Made by a program: the position numbers and the translations under genes. Under the pieces are notes generated by a model. It did no database searches, was not told where the DNA came from, and saw only the letters and a program-made list of their open reading frames with translations. Of a stretch of 64,000 nt of DNA, positions 1 through 11,900 are shown in pieces. Origin of the DNA: Desmodesmus armatus (Eukaryota > Chlorophyta > Chlorophyceae > Sphaeropleales > Scenedesmaceae); the NCBI GenBank assembly GCA_007449985.2, contig VIIQ02000614.1, positions 496,001 to 560,000 on the forward strand, read 5' to 3'. The number at the start of each line of letters is the position of its first letter. Within the stretch, counting starts at the first letter, position 1.

Positions 1-54
1 GACATCACCAGCAACATTGTCAGCAAGCGCAGGAGCCTGCCCATCAAGCAGTAG
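1..54 (+). CDS. 3' end of an unidentified gene (partial)
   Basis: Frame 1 is open from the first base and stops at TAG 52-54, giving a basic C-terminus that ends in SLPIKQ. Only 17 codons are visible, so the product cannot be identified. It is called coding because the frame reads in cleanly from the left edge and its Lys/Arg/Ser tail looks like an ordinary C-terminus. It could be chance. Confidence 0.4.
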   Translation, partial: DITSNIVSKRRSLPIKQ

Positions 55-1231
55 GCAGCAGCGCTGGCAGCAGTCTTTGGTTGGGGTGGTGGATGGGACG
101 GGATGTGATGATGACAGGCTGCAGCTGCTGTTGTGGCAGCTGCGGTGGCAGCGGGGAATGGGATGGTTCGTGACTGGGGTTTGTAACTGATGCACTCTCA
201 ATGGTTGGTGAGCTGATTGGCAGTATGACCAAGCGAATGCGTGTTCACTTCAGTCACTTTGGATCAATAGGGGTGTGTGGATCAATTTGCAATGACACGA
301 CAAGCAGTCCCTTCTGTCGCGTTCAGCGCTTAAACTGAGGGGTGGATAAGCGCAAGACCGTTTGTGCACAATAATGGCTGACAGAAGACCCAATGGCGTG
401 TTGCAGCACCAGCTCCCTGCAAATGCATTGCATCCAAGGCTGGCCCGTGCAAAACAGTCACTTGCACTGCAAACTGGCAGGCAGTCGTCTCCATGACCAG
501 GCTATGCGATTCACACACTGTTGTATAGCATCCGGGGTACAGTCATATGGCAGTCGACTCGGCAACACAAGCTAACAAGCTACAGCCGTTCTGACACCTC
601 AGGAGCTACAGCCTACACTTGGACTGAGCCATGCTGCACCCACCCGGGCACGCATTTTTACCTCTCGTTTTGATTAACAAGCCTGCACCATCAAGTTGCT
701 ACTCTGCTTTCCGGGCCGTTTTTCTCCTGCCTGAGATCGATCACCTGAGTTGGTCACGCAGCAGGGATGCAAGCCCAGCTGCAACACAGTATCTTGGTCC
801 CACACAACACATGGAAGCTATGCAGTGCGTGTTCAGCTCGCCTGCATGCCGACAGGCACCACAGCGGCAGCAGCAGTAGCAGAGGCATGAGCACATGTTT
901 TGCTGCTGCACCCCAGCAGCCAGAGCAGCCAGGGCTTCCGCCACTTCAACCACAATCATCGCAGCAAATAAATCCGGCTGACAGGCAGCAAGAAGCCTTC
1001 CAAGATTACAGTGCAAGCATACAGCTACCAAACACACCAAGGCCCATTCCGCCCAGGTGAATTCACTGACAATCAGACAGGACGTCTGCAACTTGTGACT
1101 ACCAGTGGTACTCATCACTGTCTTTGCAGCAGCAGTGGTACGCACAGTACGGCAGCAGCGCTTGCATGCAGTTGCTTCCAGAAACATGACTAACTGCCAC
1201 CATGTAATGCCGCTGCCCCTGCTGGCCGTGC

Positions 1232-1487
1232 TCATCTCCGCTGCAGGCCCCCACCAGCCCTATCTTGGATGCCGCCGCAGCTTTGGACACATCTGCAGGC
1301 GTTGCTGGGCTTTCTGAAAGCCTGCTGGGCGCTGCTGCCTGAGTTTGTGTCGCCCAGCTTGTCACAGGCCACGCAGCGGCTGTGCCTGGTCCTAGGGGCC
1401 AGTTTGGTGATGGTGGTGCTGGTGTCAACAATTGACAGCGGTTGGCTATACTTGTACTTGCTCAATACCCGCAGGGTACTAGCTTAG
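1232..1487 (+). CDS. Possible small membrane protein exon, vaguely SecE-like
   Basis: An open frame that could start at a candidate acceptor (ctccgctgcag, ending near 1246) or at the ATG at 1269 stops at 1485-1487. It predicts a polar stretch with FLKACWALLPEF, then one strong hydrophobic segment (LVLGASLVMVVLVSTID) and a short tail. The order 'Phe-Leu-Lys ... Pro ... Thr ... membrane helix ... Asp' recalls the single-span core of SecE, but the conserved Trp-Pro is not there and no upstream exon was found. The opposite strand is also open here (1099-1431). This may be noise. Confidence 0.2.
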
Positions 1488-1640
1488 GGCAGTGGTGCTC
1501 TCTACGTGCTCTGATGGGGTTGGGTGACTTTCGCAGTGGGGTTGCGGCGGCTGCTTGCCTCAACTCAATAGCTGCGTCAAGGGCAATGCCCCTCTGGCAG
1601 TGCAGCAGTTTGTGTGGCAACAACCACTTTTGCGTAGCAA

Positions 1641-1699
1641 CTGGCAGTCTGTGTGCTTGTTCAATGCAAGCTGGCAGTCTGTGTGCTGTTCAATGCAAG
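1641..1699. repeat. Two-copy tandem repeat of about 30 bp
   Basis: Units 1641-1670 and 1671-1699 are the same apart from one deleted base (beginning CTGGCAGTCTGTGTGCT). It lies in an apparently non-coding stretch and looks like a recent slippage or duplication event. Confidence 0.85.
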
Positions 1700-2794
1700 C
1701 TTTTCCAGCTGAAGCATGCGCCATCTGGGTTGCAACCTCACGAGGGCTTGGCAGAAAGCGGAGCGGGCATAGTTTATGTTCTGGTTGTGTTTGCTCTCAG
1801 AGCAGCCCCCCTGCTGATGGTGGTGGCTGCTAGAACTGCCTGGCTGTTGCTTAGGCTGTTACAAGACTCAACTTGAGTGGCAGAGTGGCACTCTGATTGT
1901 ACGTGACGGTTGCAGATGCTGCTTGTATTGTGCACCAGCAGTATTGCAAGTGTGCAGGCAGCTATGAAAAGTTGAGTTGCTGTGATGAGACACTTATTGA
2001 AGATCACAAGAAATTGCTTTGAGTGGACTTGCAAGCTGGAAAGCTTCAGCTGGGTAGCCTGTGCAGCACCTGACTGATAAGTAGGACAGTGGGCTAGCAG
2101 GAAAGATGTAACAGGGAGTGCATTCAACCAACCATTGACTGTGGCGCACTGCAGAAAGTGGAACAGTGTTGGTTGTGCGATTGCACACAGATCAACAGTC
2201 ACACAAAGCCTTGCCGGGTAGCTGGCAATCTTCAGCCTGCTAGGCACTGCAATTAGCATGACATCATACAAAACGTGCCAAAGTCCAGCAAATGAACAGT
2301 GACACAATGGGGTGAACCAAATACACCATGGACCACTGAAAAAAAACACAGGATGAGGGTGTGTGCAGTGTCCCGGTGAAGCCACAGCACCTGCCTGTCA
2401 CAATGCCGGCAGCATTACAGAGAGAAGTCTGCCCACTGCCCCCACCCAAGCACATGAGTGGTTCAAAGTGACGACATGCCTGTTGATAGCCTGCTTGCTA
2501 ATAGCCTGCTTGCTGTCAGGCAAGGCCTGGCGCCCTGCAGGCATGCACCAGCTACCGTACCGCACAGGCCTGGCAAACACAAGCACGGCCGCCGCAGGCC
2601 TGCTCTACTTGCCTGCCCCGCCCAGTGCAAGGCACCATAACAGCTGCATTGCCATATGCTAGCAGCACCTTGCTGAAACACGCGTGCCGATACTGAAACC
2701 AGTCACACAAGCGTGCTGGCATGTCAGAATTCAACCCTAAACCCTGAGAGAAGCCCCACAAAACCCAACGATGCACGCGAGCTGTCACTCAAGA

Positions 2795-5700
2795 TTACTC
2801 ATCATCATCGTCTGCATCCCCATCCTCATCCATGCTGTCACCCTCAGCAGCATCAGATGAGTCATCATCACCCACATCATCCCCTGACATGTCATCATCA
2901 GCCTCGTCATCACCTTCGTCAGTTGTGTAGTCATCCTCACCGTCTGATGACACACCCGCAGCAGCATCAACAATCTCAACCTCTGCCTCGCTGTCGCTCT
3001 CCTGGTACACAACCTGAGGCAACACACAGACACACCAGGACACACCCACACAAGCAAGGCTCAATCACCAACACATCATTCAAGAAGACGCCTGTAGCTA
3101 TGAAGCTCACATGCAGCTGTAGTTGCTCTGATGGGTGCCTACAGCTATGAATGCACTTGGAGCCTTGGCGATAGTTGGGGCAGCATGCATGCTCATCACA
3201 TGACTGTGGACATCAAGAAGCAAACACAGCTTGCAAGCTTGCATAATACATCTGCTAGTCGTCTGTTGCTCTGCTAGCCTGCTGCAGCAGGAGCGATGCT
3301 GCATGAGTTTTGCAACCCAAACCCATCTGCACTGCCCACGACAGGCCTAGGTTGTGCTGGCGCACCCACCCCCCCACCTGTGCAACAGGAGCAGCAGCAG
3401 CAGCGCCAGCCTGGCTCTCTGGCCCCCGCTGCGCCAGCAGCAGCTCCAGGCGCCCCGCAAGCGACAGCATCTGCCGCTGCATCGCCAGCCGCGCCTCTAT
3501 GATTTGATACAAGCTGCTCATGAGGGGCGCTGCTGCTGGTGCTGACATGAGGTAAGCAGTGTGGTGCAGCAGCACCGCCTGGATCCAAGCTGCCAGCTGC
3601 TGCCCGCGGCTGGGCTTAGTCTGCAGCCTCTCCACCGCTGCCTTCAACAACAGCGCAGCATCCATAGGCACCAACCGCTTGACAGAGTTGACAATGACAC
3701 GCTCACGACCCACAGACAGACAGCGCTCAAGCAGTGCCCTGTCCGAGCTGCGCAGCGCCTGTGACAGCAGCACCGCCAGCGAGTCTGCTTTCAAAGGACC
3801 GGCAGGTATGGCCGCCGCTGCTGCTGCTGCTGCTGCGTCACCTGCTGCTGCCTCTGCCGCTGCTGCTTGCACGGCGCCGCCCTGCTGCTGCCGCTGCTGC
3901 TGCTCGAGCTCTAGCACACGCTGACCCAACGTGGGCTCGCCTGATGCTTCCTGCTCCTCATCTGTCTCCATCCCTTCCACCCCATTGGCCAACACCTCAT
4001 CGCCATCCTGCTGCTGCTGCTCTGAGCCGTCTGGCTCTGGCTCACTGCGCTTTTTGCTGCTCTTGCTCTGCCGCTGCTGCACTAGCTCCCCTGCATTGTC
4101 TGCCCCTAGCACCTCTGCCGCTGCTGCTGCTGCCTTACCGCTGCTGCCAGCAGCTGCAGCAGCCTGCTTGGCGGCTGCTGGTGTGGCTGCTGCTGCTGGC
4201 CGTATGAGGCCATCGCCGCTTGGGGGAGGCTGCAGGAAAGTGATTTTGCTGCTCTTGACGGCTGTTGTGCCCATGGGGACACGCTCAAAACGAGGCTTTG
4301 CTGCTGAACCCACTGCTACCACTAGGGTGGCACCTGCATACCACAGCACGACACAGCATGCCACTTGTCACAGCACAACCCAGCCAGGAATGCACCTGCC
4401 ACACACTATGAGATGTCCACACCCGCTTCCTACTGCACAACTAGCACATCTAGCACGCCACATGCGGTGCGAGCCTGTGATGTCACGACAACAGCTTCAC
4501 TCTGGCAGTGAGTCAGCAAACTGATGGCACTAATACGCCAGCTTCACCCCAACAAAAGCAGCACAGCCACGCACATCACATGCACTGTTCCCCACCATGT
4601 TTCATTCAAAAACTCACCGACTGCTGTGTGCTCCAGTGCTGCCGCAAAGATGGCCTCCTGCTGCTTGTGCTGGGGGTCCACGGCCAGTCGAGCAACCTGC
4701 TGTGCATCTACTGCTGCATCTCCCTTAGGCCTGATCAGCCACACATACACCTCACCAGCCTCTGTGGTGGCCGCTGCATAGAAGCTGCCTGACGGCTCAC
4801 CATCACCAGCAGCTGCGGGGCCGCAGCAGAACAGCAGCAACACGAACATAACAGCAACAGCGAAAAACCAGCATCAGCCCATGACCTCGCCTGAACAGCA
4901 CTGCCGCCATGTACTCGAGGAGTGGAGGTATGTCGTTTGAAAGCATCTGTTGAAAGGTCGCACTAGCTGTGGGCTGGACGCATGGTAGCAAGACAACCTC
5001 TTCTGACAGGTACAGGTTCAGTGCTGTCTGTGCTGTTGAAACTGCACCAGGCAACCGAGCTCAGGAGCCAATCAAGCATACGCCCCAACAGCCCTCACCT
5101 GCTGTTGCCAGCTGCACCACAGGCTGTGCCACTGCCAGGCTAGCTGCAGCCACACCCCCAGCCTTCTTCTTGCCGCCCTGCTGCGGCACCACCCACACTG
5201 CCACCAGGCGCTCCCCTTCTGCTGCTGATATGGCATGCTGAGCATCAGGGGAGAAGCACAGGGCACGCACTGGCAGCTGCGGGCCACACAACCACAGCAG
5301 CAGCACAAAGCAGGGTAAGGTTTCTGAACAAGACTCAGCCGGCCGATCTTGCGCTTTACCCAGGTGTGTAGCTGGGCATGGGGTTTGGCTCTCTGCACAA
5401 GATGCTGCAATGCATGTAGCGCGGAAGCCCCCAAGAGAGTACACGCGATGGACATCGCCATGTGTCACCACGCAAAAAAGCAGCTCCTGTAGAAAGCAAC
5501 ATGCAGCAGCTGTGTGATCAAGCAGGGTGGCTGTTGTCTGCTACAGCTGCCCCAGCAGACCTACCGGGTGTCCAGTGAGTCGTGAGATGCGTTGCTGTGA
5601 CTCCAGGTCCCACAGGGTCAGCGTGGAGCCACCCAGGAGCAGCTTGCTGCCATCTGCACAACACAGCACAGCACAGCACAGCACAGCAGGGTGACGCAGC

Positions 5701-7231
5701 GCCATCAGCCGGACTAGGTTCTGCACACATGCTGCACACCAGCAGATGCTCATAAGCATGGTGCAGGCCACTCCAGCCTGTCTCAAGTGTGTCGTGGTGA
5801 TCATAGGTGTGTTGCGGTGGTCAAAGAGCACTGATGCCCAAAGGTGTTGGAAGCGTCGGGGCACACTCAACTCGGAGCCCCGCACACATCTGCCCCCCCC
5901 CCCCCCCCAACCCCTATCATTGGCTCTGATGACCCTTTGCCCCATGACGCTTGTGTCAAAGCTGCGTCCAATCATGTGTGCCCGCACGCACCTGCAGACA
6001 GTGCTGCTGCTGATGCGCCATGCTTGCTGCCCTTGAACTGGCCCAGCTTTTTGCCGCTGCGTGCATCCAGGCTGACCGCCTGGCCATCAGGCCCACTGCT
6101 CAGCACCACACCACGCCCAGCAGCAGTGTGGCTCACGCAGGACACACCCCTGGACAGGTGCAGGGGAGAGGTGAAGCGGTGAAAACAAGCATACAAACAC
6201 TCAGTTAGTGGAGCCACTTGAGTGCTTGCAAACTGCCATGAGTTCAGTGAAGCCTTTTGACACAGTCTTTGACTATTCTGCCAAGGTGTGTCGAATGGCT
6301 GTCTGCAAAATAGAGGCAGGCAACCTGTTGGGTTGCGTCTAGTATTTGCACGCATCTGCAAGCCCTGCTGCAACATGCAACCACCGTGACTGATGAACCA
6401 TAGGCAGGCTAACATGAACTCAGGGCAGGAACAGTCCTACAGCCAGACCAGGCACGTACCCTTCGTTGGCATGAGCTGCAGTCCAGCGCAGTTCCCCTGT
6501 TGCACTGTCATACAGCTTGACTGCCCCAGCACTGGTGCCCACGGCCAGCCAGCTGTGAGAGGGGCCTGCAGGGTTGCTGCTGCGTGCCTCTGCTGTAGAC
6601 TCCTGCACCCACAGCAACAAGTAGGACGAGGACAAAAAGAAGCTGACATCAGTATCCTGCCCGCCCCAAAACAGTGTCCAACTGCACTATAATGAAATAA
6701 TTTGCGGGGAGTCCTGTTGGTTGTCTGCAGCAGACAGCCTGACGCTGCTACTAGCAACAGGTCTGCCAATAACTGCAGTGTCAACGCACCTCAGAGTCCA
6801 CCCAGGTGATGCACTGCTGCCCCTCAGCCAGGTGGCCATTTGCTGCAGTTGACCCCTTGGAACCAGTCACACCACCAACAGACAGGGTGCTGCGCAGCCT
6901 CCCAGACACTGTAGTGCAGACAGTTGTAGCAGCAGCAGCAGCAGCAGCGATACCAGAGTTGTAACGGCATCATCAGCCATGAAGGCCCAGGTGCCCCAAC
7001 CATGCCGGCAAACCAAGCGAAGACCCTCCTACATGCATGTTGCAGCAAGACATGCTGTTCTGCTGCACGCAACAGCAGCAGGTGTGCCGGCAGTGTCAGT
7101 GCCGGCACCAGCAGCAGCACACCTGTGTCATAAGTGCGCACGCGGCCGTCAGGCGTCGCAAGAGCAAAGTTATTGCTACTGCTGCTGAAAGCACACAGCA
7201 GCCCGTCCAGGCAACCGCTGGGCAACGACAT
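2795..7231 (-). CDS. UTP5: U3 snoRNP / t-UTP protein UTP5 (WDR43 homologue)
   Basis: Predicted WD40 subunit of the small-subunit processome (t-UTP/UTP-A complex), which acts in the nucleolus on pre-rRNA transcription and early processing. Exons in coding order: 7231-7123, 6842-6790, 6602-6460, 6149-5992, 5653-5561, 5269-5099, 4812-4618, 4333-3378, 3013-2795. They join in frame to about 698 residues. The N-terminus has a WD-repeat opening (FALATPDGRVRTYDTG). Later exons carry WD strands (AVGTSAGAVKLYDSATGEL, TLTLWDLESQ, ALCFSPDAQ, TTEAGEVYVW). The ninth-from-last large exon holds a Utp12 domain (LLSQALRSSDRALLERCL through SLYQIIEARL and the closing LAGRLELLLAQRG). The last exon is an acidic Asp/Glu/Ser tail. 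Ala- and Gln-rich linkers precede the Utp12 domain. An optional extra exon at 5045-4880 would also keep frame but has no WD character. The UTP5/WDR43 assignment rests on WD repeats plus Utp12 plus the acidic tail; the paralogous UTP12 and UTP4 are less likely given the length. Confidence 0.88.
5893..5908. repeat. Homopolymer C16 (G16 in the transcript)
   Basis: Sixteen consecutive C on the plus strand, inside a UTP5 intron (5991-5654). The transcript from the minus strand would carry G16. Confidence 0.95.
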
Positions 7232-8998
7232 GAACGCGGGCTGTGTTCTGCAAGCGAGCCGCAGCACCAAAAGAATACTTCTATAAGCTTGATATTGTTG
7301 TGGGTGCGTCAGCAGAGCGAAGGACGCTGCTGCTGGGTTTCTGCAGGTGAAAACCTTTGTGATTAATTGACTTGACATAAAATGACAGTTCACTGGCTGC
7401 TGTGCAGGGCTTCTGGTTTATGTGTTTGTGATCACCCCCACGCCTCCACTTCCTTATCACGCGACTGCTCCAGCTCCCCTTGACCCTCAGGGGCCTGGAC
7501 CCCACCAAAGCCGCCAGCCGGGCAGCTGACAACTGCATTATGAAAGCGATAGTTGGCCAGAGTGCAGCTAGCTGTGTATCCCATGTCTGTCACCCTTGAT
7601 GTAGGAGGTTGACTCAATGAATGGAATCCATCGGGGTTGAGACTTATTACGATTGTGGTAGAAGCCATACTGATCGCAACGGGAAACGACAGTGCTGCCG
7701 CCTGCCGCTGATGCTGCACAAAAGCGGGGTGGTGGGCTTGGAGCAGTGGGCATGTGACATAGAGCCTGGTGGATATGTTCCCAGGTTGTCGCGGCTGGGT
7801 GCACATGCTGCAGGAGACAGCCAGCCGACTCACAGGCTGGTCACAGTAGCTGGGAGGGGCAACCGCTACCCCACTCATGACCTTCCACCCTATGGTTGCA
7901 CTCACTGGCACACAATACACTGCTGGCATGTTGATCGACCCAATCACACCCTGGGGGTCCCATGTGCCAGCACACGTAACCCCACCACCACTACGTGAAT
8001 CTAATGCCTACTCAAGGCAGGGGCCCCACACCTGCAGCCACCATGCACATGGGGTTGACACAACTGTGGCAACGTTCAGCCGCCTGAGACACTTGACCAG
8101 ACCCAGAATGCTGTTTGCTGCTGGGCAGACACTGCAGGACAAGACTATTGTGATATAGGACACAGCGCTTGGATCACAACAACTGGCACACCCCAGCCAC
8201 ACTGGCACCGGGCCGGTGCCAGGCCACACCAACTCAACCCTCACTCTCACCACCATGCACAGAACATTGACACAGAACACTCCCATGTGTGGCAGATCCA
8301 CACAGCTAGCGGCGGGGCCGGTAACCCCTCCAAAAAAGAACACAGGTCAGAATGGCCGAATCTCTAAGTGAGTTTTGGCCTCCCATACAGCTGCTTGCTG
8401 TGCCAGCACGTGCGCAGGCACAGCCTGGGATGCATCCACACTACCACCATCACACAAGGACACACAAGGACACACTAGGTCATGAACATCAAATCCACAT
8501 TGTGGCTGAATTAATGATACCCCTGAGCTGAACCGACTGCCGACTTGACCAGTGACACCCTGGAAAGAGATGACGACCAGGGTGCTTGTATCTCAAACAC
8601 AGTGTAATGCACTGCAGAACATCCCAGTATGATACACTAGATGCTCAGAACAAGTGTCAGCCAGAACAACACTGTTTCAAGGCTGCTACTGCCGCCTATT
8701 TATTAATGCTGGGCACTAAGAAGACACCCCAAGCTCTGCCACAAGCGTCTGGACCTGCTGCCATGCATACGCATAAACCATGCAGCAGCAGTGGCGCACC
8801 CCTGACCTGCATGTTGAAAACCACGCCACACACACACATTGCTGACTTGCAAGAATCCCACCTTGACACTTCATGCATGTCAGGACATTGTGGCACAAGC
8901 AAAACACACGCAGGCAGCTAGCCTGTTGCGCAATCAGCCAGCAGGTTCTACTGCTGCCCCTCCCACAGCTGCTGCAGCAAGTGCCAGAGTTGCTGGCG
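7232..8998 (-). other. Intergenic region with unresolved coding-looking frames
   Basis: Between the UTP5 start and the phosphodiesterase stop. On the minus strand three successive stretches are open and look more protein-like than shadows: about 8560-8350 (GVTGQVGSRFSSGVSLIQPQ...), 8343-8008 (GVTGPAASCVDLPHMGVF...) and 7947-7432 (ends GELEQSRDKEVEAWG then stop). The first two both begin with GVTG after a possible acceptor. I recognise no family. They could be exons of a diverged or dead gene, or a mobile-element remnant. The UTP5 promoter should also lie in 7232-7500. Confidence 0.3.
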
Positions 8999-11900
8999 TC
9001 AGCTGTGGATCTGCTCTGCCTCTTTGATCTCAGTGCGGTCATCAGCAGTGCTGCTCCTGCTGCTGGTGCTGTTGCTGCTGGGTGCGGCAGGTGTCAGCGC
9101 CAGTGCGCCCCTGCTGTCAGCGGTTGCCAGCTCCAAGGAGCTCTGTGCCATGGCAGCAAACTTGGCGCGGTTGACACGCATGTGCTGCAGCGGCTCCTGC
9201 AGGGTGGGGAACATCTGCAGCACAAGACGCAACAGTAGCCAGCAACACGGACAGCGCCATGGGCGTCAACACAGAACATGCTCCACACCGGCAGCTCGCA
9301 GCTGTCAAACACTCCTGCCACTTGCCATCTGGCGGTTGGGGCAGGGGGCTCACGGGAGTGCACTAGCTCAACACAACTGCACTCGCCACAGCTGCAAAAG
9401 CAGGAAACTCCACCTGCCAGCAAGTGCAGGCCCCACCCTTACCAGCCTGCACCCTCACCTGCGCCAGCCTCTCCCACAGGGGCCCTGCCACGTAGTCAAT
9501 GAACTGCACCTCCATCTTGAACCAGGTCTGATCAGGAGCCTCCATGTGTGGGGAGATGGGCAGCCCCAGTGAGCGCTCGCGTGCGACCTGCCGCCTGAAC
9601 TCCTGCTGCACGCGCTCTGCGTGGCTCAGGGCCACCGGGAAGGGCCGCACGTGGTTGCTGATGTCAGCAGCGTGCAGCAGCGCCTTGACCTGCAGGGCAC
9701 GGCAGGTTGCGGCAGTGCATGTCAAGCTAGTGGCACGTCGGGCGATGCGTCACCCAGTGTTGCAACTCAGTCTGTGCTTCGACCAGCAAAGGCCGTTGAT
9801 AAACGAGCAGCCAAGCGGAAGGCAGAAGTGGCGGCTCCAAGCAAGAAACAGTCTGCCCAGCCATGCTGGCCAGCCACTGGAGCTGCACTCGGAGGGCTGC
9901 TGGAACTATCGCCACTGACGGCACCTTTGGCTACAACACCAAAAGTATGAGCCAGCACGCACCAGCAGGGTGCGATCTGCGTCCTCTTCTGCTTGGAACA
10001 CGGTGTTGTGCGACAGCAGCTCTTGCGTCAGCGCGAAGTGGTGGTGCATGTCGGTGCCCAGTATGGCGTCGATCAGCAGCTTGCGTGCCGAAAAGAACTC
10101 TTCGCGCGTGAAGCGACAGAAGAGGTTGGCGCCACGCTTTGACAGGACCGCAAACGTGAGCGCGCAGTGGTGGTTCTCCTGGACTGTTGGCCACACAGCA
10201 ACACAACGATAACACGCCAGCACAGCAGAGCACAGCCATGGTGAGTCGTGCACAGAAGTGAACAGGCGAGGATTTGTTTGATGCAGGATGCAGTGCACCT
10301 GCATGCAAGCGCAGGTGCGCATCAGCAACGTGACGCCGCACACTTCCACGCGTACTGCTACTCTTGAGTGGCCACTTTCGTACCTGACTTGTCATTGTAC
10401 TGCTGTGCCAGCGGTGACTGGCTGTATATGTGGAAGGAGTTTGTGTAGCCGTCATGGTCCAGGTCGTGGCATATTGCTGCTATCAGCAGCACCAACTCCT
10501 CCTCCGGCGACAGCACAGCTCGTGCACTCGTAGCCTCCAGCAGCTGCATGGGAAGGACAGCAACAGACAGACCCAATGTGCTGCAGCTTCCACCATCAAC
10601 AAGACAGCACCAGTGTTGTAAGCATCGGTAACAGAAAACCTTGCTGTGCAGGCATGCAAAAGTACGACATGACACAAGCAAACGTGAGGCATTCAGCCCT
10701 GATGCACAACCATGTCTGTTAGGGCTGCCAAACCCCATGGTGTGGTGCCCGACAAGATGGTGAAACGGCGCAGCTTGGCAGGCTTCGTATGCGCACAACC
10801 TTGCGGCAGGCAGCCCCTCAGCTTTCCATTGTGAAGCCTGTGCCCAACCGCTCACCAGCCACACTGCATGCAGCACTTGCACCACATGGGCCAGGTTGTG
10901 GTATGGCACCTCTTCAGGGCTGTGGTAGTGTGCTGACACAGCTGACAGGAAACCGGTGAGCTCTGACTCGGGAATGTCCAGCTCCCCCAGCACACCTGAC
11001 AGCATGAAAATGTCATACGCTACCCGGACCTGCAGCAACGCAGAATCAGGCCAGGGTCAGGTCAGCAGCCGCCGTGTTGATGCTGATGCTGGCGTGTGTC
11101 ACCCAGTCAGACATGCTACGGCCTGCCTGTGGCACACACCAAAGCACACGGTCGGGCGCCTGCTGCACCTCCCTTGCGTGCAGCAGCACCTGCTGGTAGC
11201 CACTGACCGACAGCTTTCATGAAGCTCGGGCACGTCATGGTATCGATCCCCAAGTCGCACTGCACCACTTGCGGCCGATTCAATCCAGTCCACCCGCACA
11301 ATGGTGCTGAAACTGCTATGAAACCTCTGAAAGCGTTCAAAATGTCTTTCAACTTCAGCACACAAGCACCGTCTGCCCGCCTGCCTCACCAGCTCCTCTT
11401 TGCTGAGTGCCGTGCAGTCCAGGTCCCACGTCGCCAGCTCAGTCCTGCGCGCACAGCTGGGCGCTGTGCTGGCGCCAGTCACCTCAGGCAGGCAATGGTG
11501 GAAGGAGCGGTTGTTGGGTGACAGCGGCCCACTGCTGAGGCGGCAGCTGCCCAGGCTGCCCAGCACGCTGCTGGCTGCTGCAGGCACAGGGTGCATGGAT
11601 GCAGGCAGAGACATCCAGTCAGCACACGTGTGATATCTCCCAGATGGGTGGAAGCACTCACGTAGCTGCCTTGGGCAACTGCAAACAGAGCTTTGAAGCT
11701 AGCTTGGTTGAGGGGCCGTGAAGCAGTTCAGGGTTGAGGGGCGAGTTGCATACCCGAAAGCGAATGCAGGAGTGACAACTGTAACCCAGCGCCCACCAGA
11801 ACCATCTCAGCGCAAACCCCTAGCAATATATCATCTCATGTCGCTGCAACCGCTCACAATCACTCACCCCTGGAAGCTGCTGACAAGCTGCTGAAGCGGG

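Larger units (their letters stand above)
55..2794. other. Gene-poor stretch between the left-edge gene and UTP5
   Basis: No confident gene. It holds many short overlapping ORFs, a tandem duplication at 1641-1699 and a short repeat near 2486-2514. The longest ORF (minus, 1774-2385) is Cys/His-rich, lacks domain-like segments and is probably chance. The only stretch worth a second look is 1232-1487 on the plus strand, listed separately. Confidence 0.5.

Noticed and set aside
1774..2385. 203-codon ORF on the minus strand
   Set aside because: Cys/His/Leu-rich, no domain character, no splice-site support, and it overlaps other frames equally open; most likely chance.
4880..5045. Extra in-frame exon candidate in UTP5
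   Set aside because: It keeps frame, but the flanking exons also join directly in frame and the segment has no WD-repeat pattern; left out of the model.
8455..8475. Short ACACAAGG repeat
   Set aside because: Only two to three degenerate copies; no array structure and no spacer pattern, so not CRISPR-like.
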